From Oxytricha trifallax (taxonomy: Eukaryota; Ciliophora; Spirotrichea; Sporadotrichida; Oxytrichidae), in assembly GCA_000711775.1 (NCBI GenBank), contig ARYC01001264.1:1-64000 (forward strand): DNA of 64,000 nt. The letters run 5' to 3'. The translations under genes and the position numbers were made by a program. The notes under the pieces are model-generated. The model did not search any database, had not been told where the DNA came from, and saw only the letters and a list, made by a program, of their open reading frames with translations. Of this stretch, positions 1 to 11,848 are shown piece by piece; positions within the stretch are counted from its first letter, which is position 1; every line of letters begins with the position of its first letter.

Positions 1-3
1 AGA

Positions 4-515
4 AATCATAGATAGCTTGCATTGATATCAACCTAAGCTATACAAGGTATCAAAGTGCTTCATAAGTTAGGCTTTGTTCACAGAGATCTCAAGCCTGAGA
101 ATATAATGTTAAACTATTCACTATTAACAGTAACAATTATTGATTTCAACAGAGCCTTAAGAGTGGAAGTATCAGGCTTGGAAGTGTAATGGGAACTCCA
201 GGCTATTATCCAGAAAGAGAAGAATGGAGAGATGGAGACTTATAGTGGGATGTGTGGGCTTTAGCAGCAATAATAATAGAGTGCGATATGCCTGGCAATG
301 AATACTACTCTACAAGATGCGAGAAGGATGCTAAACAAAGAATAAGGCAATTTATTGACAAAACAAGAGTATCTCAATCAATGAAACAAATGGCAGAGTC
401 AATAATAATAAAACCAAACTCAAGATCAGACATATCAATAGAGCAGATAGAGTTGTGGTTAAGTAAGATAAACTTCAGACCTCTCCCACATGATCCAAAA
501 GTGCATTTTGAGTGA
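4..515 (+). pseudogene. Kinase-like protein of TBE transposon, C-terminal part, frame-shifted
   Basis: With TAA/TAG read as Gln, one frame carries the kinase catalytic loop [12 protein letters not shown] (about 70-110) followed by IIDFN, the position of the DFG motif but with DFN. Near 165-190 the frame changes and continues with GTPGYYPEREEWRDGD, then WDVWALAAIIIECD and a basic C-terminus ending at the TGA of 513-515. The GTPGYY and D-W-AL spacing matches the activation segment and helix F of protein kinases. TBE transposons are known to encode a 57-kDa protein with a kinase-like domain, and the position next to the terminal repeat fits. The frame change may be decay or a small IES. The N-terminal lobe lies outside the window. 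Confidence 0.6.
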
Positions 516-615
516 TTAAATTAAATACATTTACTATAAATTTCACATTAAAACCTATTAAACCCCAACCCCTAACAAATTCCCTACAAATCAAAGCACT
601 TATAAACCTCATTAA

Positions 616-632
616 GGGGTTTTGGGGTTTTG
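616..632 (-). repeat. TBE terminal repeat of G4T4 type
   Basis: The 17 bases are GGGGTTTTGGGGTTTTG, identical to the telomere unit of hypotrich ciliates. Read from the element outward end, the bases that follow (ACCCCTTAATGAGGT) are matched by a diverged copy at about 57146-57160. A telomere addition site is unlikely because the DNA continues without a break on the right side. Confidence 0.75.
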
Positions 633-1759
633 ATTGTTTCACTAGTATTAATTATTAGTTAATAAAATGATATTCTGATACTCTTAATAATATCTAATAT
701 AAATGTATATTGCTAATACTATTTATCAAGTTGATTTATTCAGAATAAACTAATTTAAGAGAAACGGGCAATAGAATCTTCAAATTTTAGCAGCAATTAA
801 CTTTGTTAAAATTCATAAATTATTATATTGAGTACTAAAGGGCTTATACTATAAACAAATGAGGCACCAATTAATTTTATGATTAATAGCTAATTTCATC
901 ATTTATATTTGGTAAACTTTTACTAACTAATTACAAGTTGAGAAATGATTAAAATTTATATATTAAGACAATAAAAATTATCATATTGCATAATGCCTCT
1001 TTAAATTATACTTTTATTACAATCTTGCATAAATAAGATCAGCAAATTAAAATGCATTTCAATATTTCTTATATCTCTTATGGTAATTGACGAATGACTG
1101 TTGATATTTAAATAATTTTGATAAATAACTATATGCATTTATTTTAAACTTAATATATTACAAAAGGAAGCTCCTGAATGTACTCAAACTAACCCATATT
1201 TTGCTTAGCTATTCTTGGGAATAAACATTTAGATATCTCTCTTGTTCCAGTACAGGCGGTAGCTAAATCCCTTTTAATAATTAATTTACATTATTATTAT
1301 TAATAGTTTCCTATTGGCACTAAAGGGAGAGACTATATAAAAAATCATAATCGCAGAGAGAGTATTCAGATTCTTCGTTTACTGCTCAACAACAAATATA
1401 TAATTTTACAAAAAGTTTCAATTAATGTTTCTTCAAATTTGTTATGTAATTAGATAATAATTTATATGCAAGATAAGACGAATTTAATCAGTCTAAAAAG
1501 CATAGATAAATCTAAACAAATTCATAATACTATTTAAATTTATAAAATTTTGTAAAAATGGTTGAAACCTTTGAAAATAACCAACTAACAAACTATCATA
1601 ATAAGATATCAGCTTCGATCTATGATGTACCGACTTATAATTAAATAAAATGATTCACAAAAATCATTGAAATTTATTGAGAATTTTCTAATAAAAAGGC
1701 TTTTAATTTAACAATATATAATTGATTATAAGTGTTTTAAACTAAAATACTATGTTACT
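633..1759. other. AT-rich segment, no gene seen
   Basis: About 1.1 kb of AT-rich sequence between the transposon end and the next coding fragment. I found no open frame with protein-like composition on either strand. It is probably germline-limited spacer. Confidence 0.5.
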
Positions 1760-2288
1760 ATGGCTCTAAGGAGTTATTTATTTTGCGTGGTGTTTGTGGG
1801 GATTGGTCAGACTCCATCAAGCTTATATGGTGTCACATATTTTTACATTTATGAGATAAGATATATTACGAATCTAATAAATATAAATATAATCACATTG
1901 TGAAGGAGGAAATGTTGGAATAAGTACACTCTCTGGATTTGCTTTATGAAAAAGAGACCACAGCGAAGCTTTTAGAATTCAAAATTAGGTATTTAGTGTC
2001 TTATGCTACACTCATGAGGAATTCATAAATTTCTTTAAATTAATTTTGAAAACTAATTAAATTGATAAATTATTGAAATTATGGAGAGATAATTTTAAAT
2101 TTAATGATTACTTTATGCATATGAACTTTGAAGAGATTGTTTAGGATTTATTTCATAGAGAGGATTAGAGAGGCAAGTAAATTCTGCTCATCGCCTGCAT
2201 GATAGTAGCACCTCAGAGTCTGGTAAGTTCAAACTTTGAAAATTAATATTCTTAATTCTTCAATCAATTTTGTTTGAGGATCATTTGA
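1760..2288 (+). CDS. Unrecognised protein fragment, possibly decayed
   Basis: An ATG at 1760 opens a hydrophobic start (LFCVVFVGIGQTPSSLYGVT), which suggests a membrane segment. A 49-bp segment bounded by TGA repeats at 1852-1854 and 1901-1903 can be removed in frame and joins IYE to GGNVGISTLSGFAL. An in-frame TGA follows at 1947-1949, and the same frame then stays open with protein-like composition (KRDHSEAFRIQNQVFSVLC, later FEEIVQDLFHRED and ILLIACMIVAPQSL) to the TGA at 2286-2288. I do not recognise the family. The internal TGA means this is either a pseudogene, a mutated germline copy, or another segment border that I have not resolved. Confidence 0.4.
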
Positions 2289-2431
2289 ATCTAACAATAA
2301 ATCGCAAACTATTGATAAAATAGAGAGATTGGTAATTTATTAATTTTTGGTTAGTGTAAGGACATCAATTTTAATTAACGTCATTAAAAATCCAATACTC
2401 ATTTGATTATTTTTATGTTTTATTCATGATT

Positions 2432-3840
2432 TCATCCATTTTCCATAAACAATATTGAATACAAACTGCACTCCTGGTAGTTATAATTTTTCATATAGTT
2501 TTTAGTAAATTATTTGTAAGGTATCAATAAGCCATAAATTAATTGAATTTTTACATAATGAATAAATTAATTATAAGACATGAACTCAACGAAGGGGGTT
2601 TGCAAGTCGTGATTCCAGTGCCCACTGCTCTCTAATCCAAAACCCATATCTCTCAAGCCAGCAGTCACACAGCTCTTAGGAGTGATACCTAGCACGTTAT
2701 TTTTAGATTTCTCTTGCCACAGGTTAGTTCCAGCCATACCTGGAGTGAAACATTACACGTCAATGTTCTGCCCTTCTATAAATCAAATATTTTCAAAAAG
2801 AATGATTATAGAAAAAATCTTAATGCTGATCAAGTGGTTTAAAACTAATACGACTGCAAATTCATGGCATTTATATAATGTTTAATTATACTTCCTTTGC
2901 TAAAGCTTGGGTGAAAAAGTTAACATAAGCCTTTGAAGCACCATAAACAGCCATGCCAGCTGAACCATCGAAGTAGCCTATCATACTTGACACGTTAATT
3001 AGCCCACTCCTTTTGGGTTTTCTGGCCAAAAGCTTTGGTAGGAAGTGTGATGTCATCATAGCAACATGAGTTACATTTACAAAAGCTATTTTCTACTTGC
3101 CTTTTATAAATTATGATGTTGATGTTAATCAAACTGTATACCATTTAATGTTTAATGACTATAATTTATCGGATTAACGTCAATGGTATCAGTGAGATAC
3201 TTCTCCTTACTCTCATCAACTCTCCCGTTGAACATAACTCCCGCATTGTTAATCAACAAGCCAATATCTAAATCCTTAACTTTCTCGAAGATATTTTTGT
3301 AGAATTCCACAGTGGCATTACCTGAGAAGTCAGCTTGGACTATACGGGTTTGAATTGAGGGGTTGATTTGCTTTAATTCTTGGTCAACAGCTTGGAGCTT
3401 TGACATGGTTCTTGATACTAAAATGATGTTGAAGCCGTCTTTAGCTAGTTGTCTACAGTATTCACAAAGAAAAACACAAATATATACAATGGATTAAAAA
3501 ATATTATCATAATCTAGCCAGATTAGTTTGCTAAAATTAAAGATATCATTTAAAGAAATATTGATTTTATTTATTCAACAATCATTTTTAATTTAGTTTG
3601 ATGTATTGATTCAGCCCCAAAACCATCAGATGCTCCAGTGACAAGAGCCCATGTGCCTTTACCACCATATCTCTCAAGCAAGTTCATCTTCTATCTAAAT
3701 GTGTGTCTCTGCACCCACTTGACTGAATAGTACAAGAATATGGCCAGCTTGTAGGCACCAATGACCACAGCAAAGAAGTAAAGGTAGCGATAGCAACTAC
3801 AGTCTGATTCTTTCAGTTAATGTGTCAGTTCTTCCAACAT
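2432..3840 (-). CDS. Short-chain dehydrogenase/reductase, 17-beta-HSD12-like, with three IESs
   Basis: NAD(P)-dependent oxidoreductase of the classical SDR family. The ATG at 3840 starts an N-terminal region with a membrane segment (FFAVVIGAYKLAIFLYYSVK). The cofactor motif TGASDGFG follows, then LLINNAG, a catalytic YGASK and DVQCFTPGMAGTNL after the active site. This order and the N-terminal anchor match the 3-ketoacyl-CoA reductase / 17-beta-hydroxysteroid dehydrogenase 12 group of the ER membrane; the substrate is inference. Three AT-rich insertions are bounded by repeats TGAAT, AAT and GAAG, and removing each restores the frame exactly. The frame runs to a TGA at 2432-2434, but the native stop may lie earlier, after the TPFVEFMS block. 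A paralogue follows on the same strand. Confidence 0.85.
2777..2894 (-). other. IES in SDR gene 1, pointer GAAG
   Basis: The repeat CTTC (plus strand) lies at 2773-2776 and 2891-2894. Excision of 118 bp joins FTQALAKE to GQNIDVQCFTPG in frame. A GT-AG intron at the same place would shift the frame, so an IES fits better. Confidence 0.75.
3078..3175 (-). other. IES in SDR gene 1, pointer AAT
   Basis: The repeat ATT (plus strand) lies at 3075-3077 and 3173-3175. Removing 98 bp gives DTIDVN-VTHVAMMTSHF, the normal SDR continuation. Confidence 0.75.
3465..3613 (-). other. IES in SDR gene 1, pointer TGAAT
   Basis: The 5-bp repeat (plus strand ATTCA) lies at 3460-3464 and 3609-3613. Removing 149 bp joins GASDGFGAE to YCRQLAKDGFN in frame. 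The interior is AT-rich and non-coding. Confidence 0.8.
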
Positions 3841-4056
3841 TATCGATTAAGTCAATTATATAAAGATATTATTATTAGAGAATATATAAGTGACGACAAT
3901 TTAATTTATTCCTTAATTTTAGATCAAAAGAAATTACATAATAAAGAAATGGAAAAAACACTATGAATAAATGTGGAAGTATATTTAAACTAAATTCGAT
4001 TTTGATATATAAGTTAAGGAAATAATGAAGGGAAATAGTTCTTCAATAATACTTGT

Positions 4057-5526
4057 TCATTATTTCTTGTGAGTTTTCTGGAAGACTTAATTGCATTTGT
4101 TGCTGTTCCAATCATGAGCCATTTGACCACCCCATTTCATCATTTTACTTACTACATGATTTTAACATTAATTTAAGTTACTATCATAAAAACAATACTT
4201 TTATCATAATTTATTCAATGAAAGTGGATTTCATGAATCCAATGACCATTAGTTTGGAATTCAAATCCAAGATCTCTCAAAGCGCAATAAGCAGCTTGCT
4301 GAGGTGTAATCACTGTCAGAGTTTTCATAATAATTATTTCTTTAATATAATGACAATATTAATTATATTAACAGAGTTTTGGATTGCTTACCAATAAAAT
4401 TAGTACTGACTAGTCCACATTAGAAACTTAATACGTCCATTTTATGTCTATTTTCATGTGAGAGGGCCTTGCTCAAGTAATCCAAGAACACTTTGGTAGC
4501 TCCATATGTAGCTGTGCCTGCCATTTGAGTTTATAAACATTATAAAAATATCATAGAATATAAATATAAAACATCAATTATATTTTCTATGAAAGTTACA
4601 GCTTAGACACTTGTGTTGAATAAAATTGCACTTCTGAGACCATTCTTTCTATTGAGCATTTGATTCATTAGTAATTTTGTGAGGATAGTGGCAGGCATCA
4701 AATTCACGTCCATTTGATCTTTGTGTTCTTAGGGACTCACAAGGTCGAAATCTCCAGGTACTATCATACCAACATTTAATACATTAAAGTACTTAAGTTA
4801 AAAATAGTATCCTTTAATTTATTATAATTTTCAAATAAAAGATTTTCTTATTTGGAGTTAAAATTGTGAAATTATTACTTATATACTAAGAATAAACATA
4901 CTAATTAGAAAATCTGTAAATTAAATTTTATAACTTTTAATAATTTCTCCCATTTTTTATGAATTTAATATAGTGATTGTTTACTAAAATCGAAATATCC
5001 AGATTTTGAATCTTGCTAACAATCTCAGTTTGGTATACTTCTGGTTTTATACTTTTAGTGAAGTCAAATAAAATGGTTTGAACTTAAGTTTGATTGTTTT
5101 GACTCTCTATTTACTTTTTGGCTTTCTGCAGTTTTTCCTGAGTTCTTGATACTAACACAATTATAAAATAAAAATGAAGTTAATTAATCTAATTTTATTT
5201 GATAACTTCCCTTAAATATGATAAATACTCAAATTTATAGTGGTGATAATAAGAAAATAGTCGATTTAATTAAATTTTTAAGTAATATTTGTGAATGTTA
5301 AAGCCAAGTCTGGCGAGTTCCTTCGCAAATTCTAAGCCAATTCCATCAGAGCCACCAGTGACAATTGCCCAAGACCCCTTTCCATATTTCACTGGTAAGT
5401 GATCAGTAGTCCTCAGCTATTATATTTTAAATATTTCACAATTAAACATTGAAATTCCTTTTTTTAATAAATTATACCTTCTGATGAACCAAAACGCTCT
5501 CAAAGCCAACTCAAGTAGTTTAATAA
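4057..5526 (-). CDS. Second short-chain dehydrogenase, tandem paralogue
   Basis: Same family as the preceding gene. In order on the minus strand I see [19 protein letters not shown] (cofactor site, near 5390-5330), [28 protein letters not shown] (near 5150), an ILVNN block, [18 protein letters not shown], then [20 protein letters not shown] with the catalytic Y-x-x-x-K, and a C-terminal [18 protein letters not shown] last piece rich in Lys/Asn ([19 protein letters not shown]) runs to a TGA at 4057-4059. The pieces are collinear but separated by AT-rich gaps near 5280-5160, 4980-4790, 4620-4530 and 4200-4140, most likely IESs. The N-terminus above 5400 is uncertain. It probably arose from gene 1 by germline tandem duplication. 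Confidence 0.75.
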
Positions 5527-5854
5527 TTCCAAAAAACCAAAAGATATTGATTATTGTGTGGAGTACCATTTATATATAGATATATTTTATTAATAAATTA
5601 TATAATTGGATAGGTTTTATTAATATAAAGATATTCTCAGTTAAAAGTTAGTTAATTCTTTAATTCATAAATTTTATGTTATATTTTAGTCAAGTTCACT
5701 ATAATTATTAATTCATAATTTAATTTAATTTAATTTCTAGGTATATATATTTTAGTTAATTTATTTCATCTTCTTGTAGATCTCAAGTCAATGCTAAGTT
5801 TAGCACAACCATTCAAATGAAAAATATAATTATTAGACTTTTAATACAATCTAT

Positions 5855-8800
5855 TCATAGAAATAAATTATTATAATTAGAGGAAGTGGAGACAATAGGA
5901 CATGCGGATCTATCTCTCTAATGATATTAGTTATAATTATACTGATTATTAGTTTTATTAATTTGTTGTTGCATGTAATATCCACTATTGCTCACATTAA
6001 CATTGTTGATGTGTGATGAAGTGCTGGCATTTAATCTGTTATTAGTTACTTGATATTATGTGTGATTCATGCTACTGTCACTGCCATTTTACATCTCAGT
6101 CATTGCGTTTTAATTCAAGAAGAACTGTTGCTATTAGTATTCAAGATTTTTTTGAAAAAAAGTGAATTTAAATTATAAATTAAATAGTTGTAATTACAAA
6201 TAGTATTAGTACTTTAGAAAATGTATATCCATAAAAAACAGTTTCATGTTCATCATATCCGTCCATTTCATTCTCTAGGTCACTGACAATCATCAAATGT
6301 CTATTTTTCTCTGTCACTCTGCGAAGTCTGCTTCTTCCACCACTGCCACTGTACTCAACTGGGACCCCTGTAAAAATAAAAAGTTAGATATGTTTTTAGA
6401 AACTTACTTATTTATTGAATGAACAGAGGCTCCATCAGCTGCAGCATTTCCATTTTTGATTATTTATTATTAATTTATTTATTTAATTCACTTTTATAGA
6501 AAAATATCAGGATTGCTATTATTAATTCTGGCTGAACTGCTATGAATGTTAGTATTAGGGTTAAATATGATTGTGAGATTGAGGTGATAATTGTGGTTGC
6601 TATAACAAGAGTGGCTGGTAGTTAACGTTTGTAGAAAGTTGACGAGACTTTTGCTTAATGTTTTAAGCTTTCCCAGTTAAGGAATTGTAGAGCTGCTTCT
6701 TTTATTCTTTCTTTTTTCTTTTACAGTTAATCATTTCTACAGCGTCATGGTATTAATAATAAAAAATATGGATCTCTCCTAATTAAAAGCAAGAATGATA
6801 TAATAAATGAAATCTTTCAATTTTGTTAGTATCTAAGCTCCTTTTACATGTTCATTCTCTAAGAGAATCTTGGAGTGTTGTGCCCATCTGCATTTTGTAT
6901 AAACTGTACTTATGCTGTCTATTTGTTTTAAGCATAGGAATTATGGCTGTAATCTAAATCATCAATTGTCATAGGCCCCTCTGTAATTTCTTGCCTACCT
7001 GTATAATTTGTGATGTTTTTAAGATTTTTTCTTTCACTAGATTGTTTACTTCTAGACTCCACTCTAAATTGCTTCTAGCCTTCTTTTTAGTGTTATTGTT
7101 TAGTAAGGGGACTAAGATTTGATTAATCAGAGTCTGTGGGTATATTGAAAGGTCTCACATCTTAAGTCATACTTTGGTTCTCAGCTACTGGACTTTGCTG
7201 ATAGCAAAATCCTAAACTACTACGATTTTTGTTTGTCTCAGAATAGATAATATTTTAGTTAATACCATTGCCTCTTTCTTATTTGGGCAAGTTTGAGTTT
7301 TATAAAATTTTGATTTCTTGTTAACACCTGTTGTTACTTTTATCATCAAAGATTATATTTCTTATTTATACTTTTTAAGTTTTGTTATGATGCTAAATCC
7401 GATTTTAGCTAGTTGATCTCTTTTCTGAATAATTTTCTTAGTGTAGTTTTCTAGAACTTCTTGTCTGTTGTTGAACTTAATTGCTACGTATATTTTGATT
7501 TCTAGAATTGCTGGAGACTCTCTAATTTTTTATGTTTTAAGGTGTCAAAGCTTATTTTTTGTATTAACTCTGCATAGATAATCTTTCACTTGATTATTAC
7601 CTTATTGAACTTCTATTAGTCTAAGAGCTGTTCACATTGGTAAATTTGTTAACAGAATTTGATGAACTTTTGTTTTGCTAATGCTGCATGAGCTACTCAT
7701 CAGTTGGTGGCTTTGATATCATCATAGCTTTTATTGGACTAATACTAGTCTCGCATGCATTATTAAAAGGACTTGGGTTGTTTATCTTGCAAAGTTCTTT
7801 TGAAGGCATTTCCCTGATTCTCCTGATATTCATGCTAGATTTTTACTATTCATAGTACAAAGCCATGTCTGACTAATTGTCATCAAATATTGTAGTTTCA
7901 TTAATTCTTGTTACCTTTGGAAAATCATTACCAATTTGATTTGTAAGTCTCATTGAATTGGACGAGTTTTCTCTCCTGACAAACTTTTAAGACAATTCGA
8001 ATTTTTAGAAATTTCCTTCTTAAGAGCTCAACTTTACTGACATATCTCTTTTTATTGTAGGTCTCTTATTTTGATACATTAAACTCTAGTGTAATTCTGA
8101 TGCTTGAGAAAGTGTTCTTTCATTATTAAGGTTTTAATGAATAGCTATATTTCCACCTCCTTGAGATTGCACTATTTGTTATGTTTTACGACTATCGTGT
8201 TATTAAGTTCTTGCAGACAAAGGGTTTTGAGATTCATTCAAAACTGATGTATCAACATTAGATAGTGTTGAAGTGGGCTTAATTTTTATGTATCTTGGAG
8301 GTTTTTACTTCTCATCTTTCTTGACTTATTACTAATGCTACAAATTCTGCATGTTTTCATAGGGAGATATCAAATTATTGGTGAACCTTGATTAAAGTGA
8401 CAACCTCTCACACTCACTTATAGCTGATTAAGAATCTAAATTCTTTGAGTACTGGTTAAAGTACTTTAAGTGATCGTTTTTTACAAGGATTTTTTATGTC
8501 TCTTCAAGCTTTTTATGCAAATTTGAATCAAAAGTGCTGGTATTATCTTATTAAGAAGTGACAAGAATATTTGCCGAAGAAGAATTATCTAGTTTATTTA
8601 GGATTGATTTGTCAGATTTGTTAATACTTTTATCATTGTTTGTTTCCATTATTAATATCTTTGAAGGTGTGTTAATGTTAAACTCAAAAGAATAAATATC
8701 AAAGAACTAACATAATTAAGTAATGTTTAAGAACTTGATTTTCAGTTAAGCAAGGAGATTAAGACCTCAATTTGTGATAGCTTATTGGCGACTAATTATT

Positions 8801-11505
8801 TTTCAAAGCTATTTCAGTTCTTTTGCTGATCTGATTTTCCTTATCTTGAAATAAAATTTTAATTGGGGAGCTGTTAATCGAAAACTCGGATTTTGAAATA
8901 TCGCCAACTCTATATAAACCAGAGTTATTCTAACTGGTCTCTTCATTATTTTATGCTAAATTACCCATATTGATTTGTTTTGAGAAGACTTTGCTTATAT
9001 CACTATCACTATTCATCAAACTTGTTCTACTTTACTGATTAGAATCTACATCTAAATTTCCAATAGAAAATGCGAGATCCTTGAAATTTTCGAAGCATGA
9101 GACTTTACTAATGCTTGGGGGATTTAGAATCTTTATTTTTGGCAAAAGTTTTCTTACAGTATCTTCAAATTGTGGACATGGTTTTTTATCAACTAAGAAT
9201 AAATTTTTATCATAGATTTATAAAATTATAAACTTTCTTAATATAAATAAAAATTTTAATATAAAACTAAGTAACTCAAAGGATTGTGATTTAGATTAAG
9301 AACGACTAAATTATTCAGGAAAGCCAAGCAAATAATTTCCTCGTATAAATCAATTTCATTATAAGATAAATCCAAGACTTTTAAAGTGTCAATCTTTGTG
9401 GTGAACTTCGCTGAATTAAATTTATTATGTGAAGCATTTAGCTCCTTTAACTAAGGGAAACTTTACTTCACTAGGGTTATATCTTAGAGTTGATTATTGG
9501 CTATGTTTAGGTAGAGTAAGTTTTATAGTTAAATATCCTTTAAATCTTAGGGTTTTAAGTTCATGTTCGATAGATTCAGAATAACAAGGCCTTTGAGGGC
9601 AGATAAATCAGTTAAATTTTGATTTTTAGACATCAAAGTGGTACTAAATGATATTGCTCTAATATTGTTTATAGATTCATCATCTAAGCTTTGTGTAATA
9701 TGGTCTGTTAGTGGTTTGCTTGAATTCATAAGACAGGCTTTAACTTTCGATAGATCAAGGAGAACAGATGAATCTTTTAGAACAATCTTAACAATTTTAT
9801 TCTAAATCTCTTTGTCAATTTCTGTCTGCTTGTCTTGTTTACTATTAGCTATGATGCTACTTGGTTTATTTTGCTCTTGGATTTATAACATCAAACTGTC
9901 GATTATATCATCCCAGTATATTTAGTTATCCTATGTTGAACTCATACTTTTAATACACTACATTACTTAGCCAAATGACAACCACTTTTCTTTTCTCACG
10001 GTTTTATCTTAATTTCTATCACTAATACAACTACCAAGATATTCCTCTAAACTTTTCAGAGGAATCTTACATGAATTAAACTCAACTAACTTGTAGAAAT
10101 TATCTCTATTAACCATTCTTAGTTGCTGCTCTGACTCCTGATCATTATTTTTTATTTCTTTTCTCTATTGATCTTAATTTTAAGTGGAATTGAGTTCTAG
10201 CTTGCTTAATTATAGGTAGGCTATCTTAAGGAATGAAAACCAATCTGATCTTGACATCACTTTATCATTAGATAATTTATATATATATATATATATTAAT
10301 AGTATATATATATATGTTGAAATGATTGTAAACACTACAGGTTCATATTAAATGAAAATAGTATATTTATAAAGTCATTATCATTAATCTCATTTTATGC
10401 TTTCTGTCTTAGTTGTGAAAGATTTACTGATTACTCTATAGGCATTGAAGATTACGTTATCGAAGAGTGATGGCTGTGAGAAGTTTAGATGATTTCTTGG
10501 TGCTGCTGCTTATTCTCGATTTTGCTGTGCATGCTAACTGAATTATAAAATTCAAGTATTTTAAGAAATAAATATTCTTTATTCTATATTCGGCATTATG
10601 TATTTTGTCAGATACTTTCGCTTAAAATAATTATACCTTTTATAGCATATAAAATAGATATGAATCATTATCCACAGAGTCTGACAACTGGCTTGATTCA
10701 ATGATACTTTAAACCTTTAGAGTGGGTGCTGGTTCAACTACTCTTTAAATGTTGAAGCTTTAGTTATGGAAGGTCATCTGAGAGTGATTGATATTTACAA
10801 ACATAAAAATTATATACATATAAAAATATACTGTGAAAATTAATTATGAACTTATTTCAGTGTCAAATACTATTGAAAACAGAATATTATCAAAATTTTA
10901 AATTTAATAAGTATATGTAATGGGTATTAATTGTAGGGTTTTTAATCTTGATTATAAAATCTCTGTTGATCTAAATTAGTATTTTACCTAGAATCATAGC
11001 CAAGATAATGCTAATGACTTTCCATAGTGGCTTTTCCAAATTGAAAGTGTTAAGCATTAAAATTACTTGAATTGTTTTATTTTGTGTAGTCAAATGTATC
11101 TCCAACCATACTCGCACCACCATAGCTTGAGTAATTTTATTGTGATTGAAATGTATGATCAAAGTGAGATTCATCAAATATTATTATATTTGATAAAATT
11201 ATCTAGAAATTCACTTATGTAGTGTGTAATTTTATACTTTATTTACGCATTTTAAATTGGTTCTTAAAACAATTCAATAAATAATTAATCACTTATTAAG
11301 ATTTATGGTTAGCTGCGATTTAATAATTCTAACTAATGCCACTATTATTACTGGCGAATGACTGTACGTTATTGAAATTATTGAGGTTTCTTAAATGCTA
11401 ATTTTCTGAGTAAATTTGCTGGGAAGTGATTGAATGAGGATCTGAATTGGCAGGGATCAGGTAATGATTCAACGACTTGGTGGTTTGTTATTAGTTGCTA
11501 GACAT
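5855..11505 (-). CDS. Large leucine-rich-repeat protein with Asn/Gln/Ser-rich tails
   Basis: Read with TAA/TAG as Gln, an ATG at 11505 opens a Gln/Asn-rich N-terminus (MSSNQQQTTKSLNHYLIP). Further low-complexity blocks follow near 11170, 10777 and 10530. From about 10250 a continuous frame leads to leucine-rich repeats at 9600-9290 (LSALKGLVILNLSNMNLK, TLKVLDLSYNEIDL, LNNLVVLNLNHNPL), closed by a cap-like FEDTVRKLLPKIKILN near 9180. A disordered Ser/Asn/Gln-rich tail of roughly 900 residues continues to a TGA at 5855-5857, ending in blocks such as GSGGRSRLRRVTEKNRH. The repeats point to a protein-binding scaffold of SDS22/dynein-light-chain-like LRR type; its partner is unknown. Short introns or IESs interrupt the locus, among them a GT-AG intron at 6368-6407 and a probable 28-nt one near 8710-8740. 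Borders in the N-terminal 1.2 kb are not fully resolved. Confidence 0.75.
6368..6407 (-). other. GT-AG intron in LRR gene
   Basis: On the minus strand it starts GTAAGT, has CTAAC as a likely branch site and ends TTTTTACAG. Removal of 40 nt joins the reading frames on both sides (FIQQI to RVPVEYSGSGG). No flanking pointer repeat is needed, so this looks like a true spliceosomal intron. Confidence 0.65.
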
Positions 11506-11848
11506 TTTGTTGATTATTATTAAATTTGTAATTTAGTTGTTAAAATAATGTTCACGATTCTACTCGACATCAGTAAATGCATTTGCTATTAAATAATTGA
11601 AGGGGAAACAAGTGATTATTTCAAGGAAAAGCATTTTCCCTATATTTAAAAACTTCTATAGTTTTATATTCCAATATAAAATACAAGGAATATAATAGCC
11701 CATAAAATCGATAAGAACATTTCTAAAGTGATAAAGTGACTTATGAATAAATTAATTGAATGCGTATCAGATGCCTTCTAATTTAATATAGCAAAATGTA
11801 TGCTTAATAAAATTGCTTTATTTATATTAGCCGTTTAAAGCTTCATTT

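Larger units (their letters stand above)
1..632 (+). mobile_element. Right end of a TBE-like (telomere-bearing) transposon
   Basis: The segment ends with two G4T4 units plus G at 616-632, which is the terminal repeat described for TBE transposons of Oxytricha (CAAAACCCC-type ends when read inward). The next three bases, ATT at 633-635, fit the ANT target duplication known for TBEs. Immediately inside lies the 3' end of a kinase-like gene, as expected for the 57-kDa protein gene of TBEs (family knowledge). The other end of the element, and its transposase, lie outside the window. Related, more decayed copies occur near 55-56.3 kb and 57.1-58.9 kb, which supports a transposon family rather than a single gene. 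Confidence 0.72.

Noticed and set aside
10278..10318. TA-repeat tract as a satellite or origin
   Set aside because: It is a short AT dinucleotide run inside a non-coding gap of the LRR gene and is common in such AT-rich DNA.
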